Shown: positions 56,440 through 64,000 of the stretch, one piece after another
Position numbering within the stretch: the stretch's first letter is position 1
How the letters are laid out: the number at the start of each line of letters is the position of its first letter
Assembly: GCA_024803745.1 (NCBI GenBank)
Contig: JANJXV010000013.1
Span: forward strand, 12,012,501-12,076,500
DNA length: 64,000 nucleotides
Direction of reading: 5' to 3'
Source: Megascapheus bottae
Taxonomy: Eukaryota > Chordata > Mammalia > Rodentia > Geomyidae
Translations under genes and position numbers: made by a program
Notes under the pieces: model-generated
What the model was told of the DNA's origin: nothing
The model's input: only the letters and a program-made list of their open reading frames with translations
The model's database searches: none

Positions 56440-56662
56440 GCTGGGCGCAGGGGGCTCACGCCGGTCATCCTGGCTACTCGGGAGGCTGAGATCTGAGGAG
56501 CGCAGCTCAAAGCCAACAAAAAAGTCAGGGAGACTCTAATCTCCATTTCCCACCCAAAACCCCGGGAGTGGAGCTGTGGCTCCAAGTGGTAGCGCGCTAG
56601 TCTGGAGACTGACAAAGCTCAGGGTCAGGGTCTAGGCTCTGCGCTCAAGCCGACAAAGAGAG
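56440..56662 (+). mobile_element. Composite B1-like/Geo-type SINE, CpG-rich, beside KLHL35 exon 1
   Basis: GGGCTCACGCCGGTCATCCT, ACTCGGGAGGCTGAGATCTG and GTAGCGCGCTAGTCTGGAGA. It ends about 130 bp before the KLHL35 ATG and keeps many CpGs. Confidence 0.85.
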
Positions 56663-56689
56663 GAGGGCAGATCACCGCAGCCAGGAGTC

Positions 56690-57760
56690 CTAGCGGGTGG
56701 ATGGGAGGAAGGCTGCTGAACACGGCGGACGCAGGGAGCCCGCTCCGGCCCCAGGGTTTTCCCAACGCTGTCTTTGTTCTCTGCCTGGTAGGATGCGCGA
56801 GGTCCCCGGGCCCGAGGACTCGGAGCCGGGCGGCGGCGAGGCTCCGTGCGCGGCGGCGTCGTGCCACGCGCAGCGCGTCCTGCAGACCCTCAACGCGTAC
56901 CGGCGGAGCGGCATCCTCACCGACGTGGTGCTGCGCGCCGGCGGCCGCGACTTCCCCTGTCACCGCGCGGCGCTCGGCGCGGCCAGCGCCTACTTCCGCG
57001 GCTTGTTCGCCGCCGGCCGGCCGGAGCGCGGCCTGGCGGTGGTCCCGGTGGTGCCCGAGTCACCGGGCCTGGGGCCCGCGGCGGTGGCCGCGGCGCTGGC
57101 GGTGGTGCTGGACTACGTGTACGGCGCGGGCGTGCGGCTGCGCGCCGAGGACCAGGCGGCCGCGGTGCTGGCGCTGGCCGAGCGGCTGGGCGTGGCGGGG
57201 CTGCGCGAGGCGTGCGCGCGCTTCCTCGAGGGCCGCCTGCGCGCCGCCAACAGCCTGGCGCTGCGCCGCGTGGCCTCCGCCTTCTCGCTCGCCCCCCTGG
57301 CCGAGCGCTGCGGCCGCGTGCTGCGCCAGGCGTTCGCCGAGGTGGCGCGCCACGCCGACTTCCTGGAGCTGACCCCGGACGAGCTGGCGGCGCTGCTGGC
57401 CGACCCCGCCCTGGGCGTGGCGCGCGAGGAGGCCGTGTTCGAGGCGGCCATGCGCTGGGTGCGCCACGACGCGCCGGCCCGCCGCGGGCAGCTGCGGCGC
57501 CTGCTGGAGCACGTGCGCCTGCCGCTGCTGGCGCCCGCCTACTTCCTGGAGAAGGTGGAGGCCGACGAGCTGCTGCGGGCCTGCGGCGAGTGCCGCCCGC
57601 TGCTGCTCGAGGCCCGCGCCTGCTTCATCCTGGGCCGCGAGGCCGGAGCGCTGCGGGCCCGGCCGCGCAGGTAGGGCCGCCTCCCCGCCCCTCCCGGCCC
57701 CCGGCGAAGCCCGCCACCAGCTCCTCCCCCCGCCGTCCACCGGGCCGCCCCGCAACTTCA
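56690..57760. promoter_or_regulatory. KLHL35: CpG island over KLHL35 coding exon 1
   Basis: Dense CG dinucleotides and very high GC content start just before the KLHL35 ATG and stop soon after the exon 1 donor, in sharp contrast to the flanks. It is likely promoter-associated. The human KLHL35 island is reported as methylated in some cancers, from memory. The boundaries are by eye. Confidence 0.85.
56793..57670 (+). CDS. KLHL35: KLHL35 coding exon 1 (BTB and BACK)
   Basis: An 878-nt GC-rich exon ending CGCAG before GTAGGG. It encodes residues 1-292. ATG 56793 was chosen because it matches the family N-terminus and leads into the BTB domain. An in-frame ATG at 56697 lies before a splice-acceptor-like tract and has no family support. 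Confidence 0.95.
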
Positions 57761-60235
57761 CTGCCAGGCCCCAGTTCGCTCAGGCCGGCCTCTCGGAATT
57801 CCGTTGTCTTCTTCCTGCCTTGTGGAAACGTTCCAGTAAGGGAGGCAGGAACCGAACCCTCAGGTGCCAAGTGCTTACTCGGCCCAGCCTGCTTGCTCTC
57901 TGGGAGCCCATGGTCCCAGTGTGAGATCTAAACAGGCAGGAGGAGCATGGGGCGGGGGTGGGGGGGTCAGGCAGGGGTGGAAAGAAAGGCCTGCTTGGGC
58001 CCCTGCTATGTCAGCTTGGGAAACTATAGGTATAGTCTCCCCCCGCCACACACACACACACCACCTTCCCATCCCTCACTTGGAACAGAAAACAGAGCTG
58101 ACCCTGTTTCTCTACCCCATCTCTAACTAAGCACAGGTACAAGGCTTAGGGTTTGTGGGGGGAGTCGGGAAAACGCTGGCTAAAGGGTCTGGTGTACCTG
58201 AAGAGTGAGGTACCTGAAGGTTCAGTGGGGGCAGGTGTTGCACCGCCGAGAAGGCTTGTTCAAAGGACTAAGTAAAAGAGAATGGCTTTAAGAGATGGAT
58301 AGACCCGCTGGGTTGGCACACACCTACAATCTTCATGACTCAGGAGGCTGGGAGTTGGAGGATCACGTTGAAAACCAGCCTAGATAGACAGAAAACGTTG
58401 GACTGGAGGTATGGTTCACGTGGTAGAATGCCAGTGCAAGTCCAGGGAAGAGACCTTGAGTTCAAGCAAGACTGAGAGTGAGAAGGGGTGGGGGGGGGGA
58501 ACAGAATTAGCATCTGGAGAAGTAGAGTGTGACTCAGTAATACAGTGCTTGCCTAGCAAATACAAGTTCAAGCTCTTGGTAGTCCCCCCCCCCAAAGAAA
58601 AGCTGCTATTGGATATTCACTGGGCAGGGGCAAGGTTTAGGATGGTAGAATACCTGCCTTGCCTCATTGGTGAGTATAGATTGAGAATTAGTGATTTTCT
58701 CTCCTTTGATAGCCAGAAAGAGGGTTGAGAGTGGCAGGGCGGAAAGGCTGAGCTGCGTGTTCAGCAAGAGGGTGACAGAGGGTGGCAACTTGTGTGTGGG
58801 ACATCAAGCACTGGTTTATCCCTATGCCAGATTCATGGACCTAGCGGAAGTGATCGTGGTGATCGGCGGTTGTGACCGGAAGGGTCTCCTGAAGCTGCCT
58901 TTTGCTGATGCCTACCATCCAGAGAGCCAGTGCTGGACCCCGCTGCCCAGCTTGCCTGGCTACACCCGCTCAGAGTTCGCTGCTTGTGTGCTTCGAAATG
59001 ACATCTACGTTTCCGGTGAGGGCAGGATTGTGGCAGACGCCCCAAGGGATTGGCTCACCACCTCTCACACACTGCCTTCTTTACTCCAGTGCACATGTCC
59101 TGTTGAGACTCTCTGGTAACTTGCTGTTATTGGCTGAAGTGGTGATACCTGTGTCCTTCAGCTGAACGCTGAGCTTGCAACCCTTGAGGTTAAGCTCTGG
59201 GTTTGATCTTTGCTCTAACAAAAGGCCAGGTGGTCTTCAGCAGTTCTCTAAGCAGGTGTAATCATCCTAACACCTCAAGGAGGGAAGAGACTAGAAAACA
59301 TAAAGGTGTGGAAGGGTTGGTTATGGAGTCATCCTTACCTCTGCCCTTCCTGTGCAGGTGGCTCTGTGTCACTTGTCCCCAGCACATCCTTCATGCTTGT
59401 CTTTGGATCTGACTGACTTTCTGGTTCTTTGGGGGACACGGGGCAGGTTGCAAGAGGACGTGGGGCAACAGTTGCTGCTTTCTCCTTAGGCGGCCACATC
59501 CACAGCCGTGATGTGTGGATGTTTAGCTCCCACCTGCATACCTGGATTAAGGTAGCTTCGCTGCACAAGGGCAGGTGGAGACACAAGATGGTAGCCTTGC
59601 AAGGGCAGGTAGGTAACGGCTGCAAGCTGCTGTCCTGGAACCCAGAGCACAGATCTGTGACCATCCTGGGGGAGGGCCCCCTCCAAGACCCCTTTAGGCA
59701 GGTATTCTACCCCATGAGCCACTCTAGCACCCCCAAAATCTTTCTTTGTAAAAAGGCCTGAAATGAGAGAGGGGCTTGCCCCAAGATCACACAATAATGA
59801 GAATGCTAACAATAACCATTTTGGTACACAATAGTCTCTGGGTATTTATAGGCTCTGGGGCTAAACAATGTAGAATTGAATCTTGACTACCATCTAAGAC
59901 AAATTATGTGTAATGTTTACATACGTGAGTAAACGTATATATGTACATAATGCATTTGCATATATATATGCATATGTATTGTACATGTGTGTGTGTATAT
60001 ATATATGTATGTATCTAGCAATATGCCTAACTTTTGTAAACTACATCCCAAATTCAGAAACATAGAAAGGCTTCTAAAGCTAAGTAGGGTGGTAAAATCC
60101 CTAATAAACAACTCCCTGTTAGGAAACATCAGCTTAGTGCCGTGCATGGCACTGCTCCAGCCTGCCTCACTGATCCCGGCGGCTAAGGAAACTCAGAAAC
60201 CCAGCACCTAGGCGATGGCAGGCCGCACTGGGATG

Positions 60236-60286
<51 letters not shown>

Positions 60287-63200
60287 GATGCCCCTGGCTG
60301 TAACTCTAGGCACCCTCCACCCCTGTCCTCACAGCTGTTCGCGGTGGGCGGCTTCGACGGCTTTCAGCGCTTGCACAGTGTGGAGCGCTACGACCCCTTC
60401 TCCAACACATGGATGGCTGTGGCGCCCTTGCCCACGGCCGTGAGCTCGGCGGCAGTGGCGCCCTGCGCAGGCCGGCTCTACGTGATCGCGGGCGCTGGGC
60501 AGGATGGCCTCAACACCAACACGGTGGGTTTAGGTGGGGGCATGGGATGCTGCAGGAAAGCAGTGTGCCGGGGTAGACCGGAGTGTGGTCAGCACAGAAT
60601 GCTTGGACTCCTCGGCGGGGTGGGGTGGGGTGGGGGTGATGGTACTAGGGCTTGAACTCAGGGCCTGGGCACTGCCTCTGACCTTCTGTAGGCCAGCCTA
60701 AAGCTCTTGCACTTAAGCCCCAGCTCCACTTCCAGCTCACTTTTGGTGGTCTGTTTGGGATCAGTCTCTGGGAGGGGCCAGGAGTTTGGCCTAGGGGTAG
60801 AGTGCTTGCCTAGCAAGCACGAAGACCTGGGTTCGATTCCTCAGTACCACATATATAGAAAAAGCCAGAAGTGGTGCTGTGGCTCAAGTGGTAGAGCTCT
60901 AGCCTTGAGAAAGCCCAAGGTCAGTGCCCAGGCCCTGAGTTCAAACCCCAGGACTGGCAAAAATAAATAAATAAATAAAAACAGTCTCTGGGACTTTCAT
61001 GCTCAAGCTGGCTTCAAATCTCAATCCTCAGACTAAGCCTCTTGCGAAGTTATTATGACAGGCATGAGCCACCAGAGCTTCATAGGCTTACAAAAAATGA
61101 AAGCAGGGATAGGATTAAAGCAGTTTTCCTCTGATTAAAATAATAATATTGAGGCCAGGAGCATAGCCTAGTGGTAGAGTGCTCACCTAGCATGCATAAA
61201 GCCCTGGGTTCAATTCCTTGGCATCACATACTCAGAAAAAGCTAGAAGTGGTGCTATGGTTCAAGTGGCAGAGTGCTAGCTTTGAGCAAAAAGTGTCCAA
61301 GGATAGTGCCCAGGCCCTCAGTTCAAGCCCCAGGACTGGAACAAACCAAACAATATTGAAACAATAGTCACCTACTGCCCCACCTACTGCCCCACCATTG
61401 TGAATGTTTTTGTGTTGGCTTCCCAGCTCCCACAGAATTGACTTTCACTGTCTGGTTTCTTTTACTGTAAAACGAGGCCTGCTCTGCACAGTTAGAACTC
61501 TCCACCCGTCGTTTGGGCAGCTGTAATATCCACTGAATAATGAACTGCAGTATACCTATGCTCTACTGTTGGGCATTTGGGCTTTCTGAATAGAAGTAAA
61601 CCTTCGTGTCACCACCCCACTCCACCCCTGCCATCCTCACAGTCCTGTAGTCCTGAGACCAGAACCTTTCCCAAACTAGTACCACTCCCCCTCCTCCCTA
61701 TCCTGACACCAGTGTTCTAGCAAACTTTCCACAGCCTCCTGTGGCATCAGCTTTAGGTGGCCGATTTTGTACTGTCACCACCCAGCAGTGATTTTTCCAG
61801 GCCGTTCTGGGAGTCTCCAAGGAAAAACTGAGAGACTGGGTGAAGGTAGGCAGGTAGTCAAGTAGAGGTATGCATCCCCAGAAAGGGACCAGGAGAACAA
61901 GGGAAGGATTGATAATTGTGCAAAAAGAAATGTACGTTTGACCTGACTTATGTAACTAACCCCTTTATATGTCACTTTGTGGGGGGAGGGGGAGAGCAAT
62001 CTGGGGGGCTTGAACTCAGACTCTGGGTGCTGTCCCTGAGCTTTGATGCTCAAGGCTAGTGCTCTACCACTTGAGCTATACTGCCACTTTGGTTTTTGGT
62101 TTAGTTTATTGGAAATGAGAGTCTCACAGACTTTCCTGCTCAGGCTGGCTTGGGATCACGATCCTCAGATATCTCCCTGGGTAGCCAGGATTGCAGATGT
62201 GAGTCACCAGCACTGGGCTTGTACATCACCTTTTTTTTTTGGCCAGTCGTGGGACTTGAACTCAGGGCCTGAGCACTGTCCTTGGACTTTTTCTCAAGGC
62301 TAGAGCTCTACACTTGAGCCACAACACCACTTCCAGCTTTTTGCTATGTATGTGGTACCAAGCAATCAAACCCAGGTCTTTGTGCATGCTAGGCAAGCAC
62401 TCTACCACTAGGCCAAACTCCCGGCCCCTGTACATCGCCTTTATAATAAAGATTTAACGTTTTTTTAAAAAGGGGTTCAGGGAATCATAAACACCTATGA
62501 ACCTGAGAAACCCGTGGACTGCTGCAGCAAGCAGTGGGGATGCAAGATACCTCAGCTAGAATTGCTCCTGACCCCAGAGTTCAGGGAAAGGTCAACCATG
62601 AATGTGGCTAGACACACATCTCTGTGGGGACCTGCAGACAGGACCTGTCTCCTGAGATACACTCCTCCCCACTTGTGACATGTTCAAAAGACTGATTCCC
62701 TAAGGCAACTACTGCCCCCTTCCATCCTGTGTGGGTACGGCTTTGAAGCTGGGGTGGCATTTGAAACATGAGTCGGCTTTTAACAAAGGATGTACAAGAG
62801 CTGGGAGAAAAAGTAGAACTAGGCTGAACACTGGAGGACAGGGTCAGTGGACACAGTGGGTATTATGCTCAGCATCCCGAGAGGGGTGAAAGAATGTAGG
62901 TAGTAGGGTCACTGGGGGAGGCTTCATCACTCCTGCTTTCCACCCCTTAGGTGCAGTGCTTTCACCCCAAGGAGGACCGGTGGAGCCTGCGGTCGCCAGC
63001 ACCTTTCTCACAGCGATGTCTTGAGGCTGTCTCCCTTGAGGACACCATCTATGTAGTAGGAGGCCTCATGAGCAAAATCTTCACCTATGACCCAGGCACA
63101 GATGCCTGGAGGGAGGTAGCTGTCCTCCCCAGCCCTGTGGTAAGTAGAGGCTCCTGGCATGGTCCTCACCTGGGTCTGATCCAGTCCATTTGTAAGGCTC

Positions 63201-63982
63201 TGGAACTTGGAGGTGGTGGGTCTCAGGCATGGCTCTGGGTAAGTGGCCCGATTAGGCCATATTAGGGCAGAGCCTGGGCTGCAGTCTTGAGGGGGATCCA
63301 GTGAACCTTACCTAACTTCAAAGAGCAAACGACAGGATAAGCTTTGCATTAGTAATGAAAGGCAGTCCAGGTCCTAGAAGCTCTTGACTCCTACAGCTCT
63401 CTCTCCCTTGAAATTCAAGAGACTATGCAGAAGTGTGATTGGTCTTGTGGGATCTACCCATTCTGGCCTTTGGTAATTTTAAAACTGACTTTTAAGCCTA
63501 ACATCCTAAGACAGGAGTGTGATTGTTACTGCTAGTGTACTGGTCATATGCCAGACAAGGGACCATGTACAATGTAAACCCCTTTAACTGTGAAGAGAAT
63601 CCTGTAAAGGTAGTTGACCACATACTGCAGATGAGATCTAAAGCCCAGCATAGTTACATGACTTTTCTAGGCCATTCATAGAGTGTCTGTCTCCCTACCA
63701 TCCATCCAGCTGCCTGTTTATACTAGACCAGCCAGGAACTGAGGGGACCCTAGATTGGACCCCATAGATAATTGTCATTCTGTGTCCACATAGGAGAACT
63801 GTGGAGTGACAGTGTGCGATGGGAAGGTCCACATCCTTGGTGGGAGAGATGACCATGGGGAAAGTACTGACAGGGTCTTCACCTTTGACCCCAGCAGTGG
63901 GCAGGTGGAGGCCCAGCCACCTCTGCAGCGCTGCACCAGCTCCCACGGATGTGTCACCATTGTCCAGAGCCTGGACAAGTGA
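56793..63982 (+). CDS. KLHL35: KLHL35, kelch-like family member 35; 6 coding exons
   Basis: BTB-BACK-kelch protein. By family it is predicted to be a substrate adaptor of Cullin-3 ubiquitin ligases: BTB/BACK bind CUL3 and the kelch propeller binds substrate. No specific substrate is known to me. Exons: 56793-57670, 58831-59015, 59490-59608, 60335-60523, 62951-63139, 63794-63982. They sum to 1749 nt, 582 residues plus TGA; human is 583. BTB spans about residues 28-145 (TDVVLRAGGRDFPCHRAAL), BACK about 155-260 (FLEGRLRAANSLALRR), and six kelch repeats about 298-582. GG doublets are at 305-306, 355-356 and 399-400, and again in repeats 5 and 6. Repeat 4 reads IAG (445-447) and has lost the doublet. 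The ATG has G at -3 and C at +4. Exon 1 is a CpG island. The last stop lies 18 bases from the window end, so the 3' UTR and poly(A) site are outside. Confidence 0.97.
58303..58480 (+). mobile_element. Composite B1-like/Geo-type SINE, diverged
   Basis: GGCACACACCTACAATCTTC, TGACTCAGGAGGCTGGGAGT and ACCTTGAGTTCAAGCAAGAC. Confidence 0.65.
58831..59015 (+). CDS. KLHL35: KLHL35 coding exon 2 (kelch 1-2)
   Basis: Acceptor TGCCAG; donor GTGAGG. It starts FMDLAEVIVVIGG (GG at 305-306) and ends in the YVSG strand of repeat 2. Confidence 0.95.
59490..59608 (+). CDS. KLHL35: KLHL35 coding exon 3 (kelch 2-3)
   Basis: Acceptor CCTTAG; donor GTAGGT. It encodes the GGHIHSRDVWMF strand and ends RHKMVALQGQ at residue 394. 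Confidence 0.95.
59930..60016. repeat. AT/GT-rich low-complexity region
   Basis: Mixed TATATG, TGTG and TATA units in a KLHL35 intron. Confidence 0.85.
60239..60284. repeat. (AC)n microsatellite
   Basis: About 44 bases of AC, 50 bp before KLHL35 exon 4. Confidence 0.97.
60335..60523 (+). CDS. KLHL35: KLHL35 coding exon 4 (kelch 3-4)
   Basis: A 189-nt exon between CACAG and GTGGGT. It encodes LFAVGGFDGF and the canonical YDPFSNTW, then the degenerate YVIAGAGQDG of repeat 4. An AC repeat lies about 50 bp before the acceptor. Confidence 0.95.
60774..60981 (+). mobile_element. Dimeric ID-like SINE with perfect 12-bp target duplication
   Basis: CAGTCTCTGGGA at 60762-60773 is repeated at 60982-60993, with an (AAAT)n tail. 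Confidence 0.92.
60990..61075 (-). mobile_element. B1-like SINE fragment
   Basis: ATGCTCAAGCTGGCTTCAAA and GACAGGCATGAGCCACCAGA. It is probably the remainder of the element split by the preceding insertion. Confidence 0.7.
61153..61351 (+). mobile_element. Dimeric ID-like SINE with 8-bp target duplication
   Basis: AATATTGA at 61145-61152 and 61352-61359 flank a full dimer. Confidence 0.85.
61985..62219 (-). mobile_element. Composite B1-like/Geo-type SINE
   Basis: Reverse order: GGGGGCTTGAACTCAGACTC, GTGCTCTACCACTTGAGCTA, GAGAGTCTCACAGACTTTCC and GATGTGAGTCACCAGCACTG. Confidence 0.85.
62231..62428 (-). mobile_element. Dimeric ID-like SINE with target duplication
   Basis: Flanked by TGTACATC, beginning at 62220 and 62429 (14 bp with one mismatch). 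It abuts the previous composite SINE. Confidence 0.88.
62951..63139 (+). CDS. KLHL35: KLHL35 coding exon 5 (kelch 4-5)
   Basis: A 189-nt exon between CCTTAG and GTAAGT. It encodes VQCFHPKEDRWSLR and repeat 5 (DTIYVVGGLMSKIFTYDP). Confidence 0.95.
63500..63680 (+). mobile_element. MIR SINE relic
   Basis: 'catatgccagacaagggacc', 'taaacccctttaactgtg' and 'catagttacatgactttt' in MIR order, in the last KLHL35 intron. Confidence 0.5.
63794..63982 (+). CDS. KLHL35: KLHL35 last coding exon 6 with stop
   Basis: Acceptor CATAG; TGA at 63980-63982. It encodes repeat 6 (VTVCDGKVHILGG) and the C-terminus, ending CVTIVQSLDK. All three 3' exons are exactly 189 nt (63 codons). Confidence 0.95.
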   Translation, partial: ENCGVTVCDGKVHILGGRDDHGESTDRVFTFDPSSGQVEAQPPLQRCTSSHGCVTIVQSLDK

Positions 63983-64000
63983 CTCAGATTCCACAACTCA

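Noticed and set aside
56697..56792. In-frame upstream ATG that would extend KLHL35 by 32 residues
   Set aside because: The sequence has no family counterpart, and the segment looks like a splice-acceptor tract or 5' leader.
57060..57761. 233-residue open frame on the minus strand opposite KLHL35 exon 1
   Set aside because: GC-rich DNA lacks stop codons in all frames. The product is low-complexity Arg/Gln/Gly/Ala, and the plus-strand frame is a clear BTB-BACK domain.
56846..57931. 361-residue open frame in another plus frame over KLHL35 exon 1
   Set aside because: Gly/Arg/Ala-rich shadow of the real frame with no domain.

Overview
The window is mammalian nuclear DNA, and the evidence points to a rodent. 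The genes are split into short exons with GT/AG introns. The non-coding DNA is full of SINEs, MIR and L1 3' ends and dinucleotide repeats. The commonest young SINE is a dimer: an ID-like tRNA-derived left monomer followed by a second tRNA-like right monomer. It matches my memory of the IDL-Geo SINE of geomyoid rodents (kangaroo rats, pocket mice, pocket gophers). That species placement is inference; the dimer structure is read directly.

There are two protein-coding genes, both on the + strand, head to tail. GDPD5 (GDE2) has 15 coding exons, from the ATG at 15185 to the stop at 50956. Spliced by eye they give an uninterrupted 604-residue product. KLHL35 has 6 coding exons, from the ATG at 56793 to the stop at 63982, giving 582 residues. 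The GDPD5-KLHL35 order is the one I know from human 11q13.

Region by region: 1-15124 is upstream or 5'-intronic DNA of GDPD5. It carries SINEs, a cluster of old L1 3' ends, a hAT-Charlie (MER5-like) relic and a solo IAP-like LTR with a perfect 6-bp target duplication. 15125-50956 holds the GDPD5 exons, with a first coding intron of 13.9 kb. The 3' UTR runs to about 51.84 kb. 51.85-56.7 kb is the intergenic interval, with CA and CT/CA microsatellites and a candidate non-coding exon ending at a perfect donor (54388/54389). 56.7-57.75 kb is a CpG island covering KLHL35 coding exon 1 (BTB and BACK). The kelch exons follow from 58831 to the end.

The two genes are not known to work together. GDPD5 encodes a six-pass membrane ectoenzyme that cleaves GPI anchors and glycerophosphodiesters. 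KLHL35 encodes a predicted Cullin-3 substrate adaptor. The most interesting unexplained signals are an in-frame 15-nt candidate microexon in GDPD5 (47287-47301), a possible spliced 5' leader for KLHL35, a minimal uORF just before the GDPD5 start, and a right SINE monomer shared by two SINE families.
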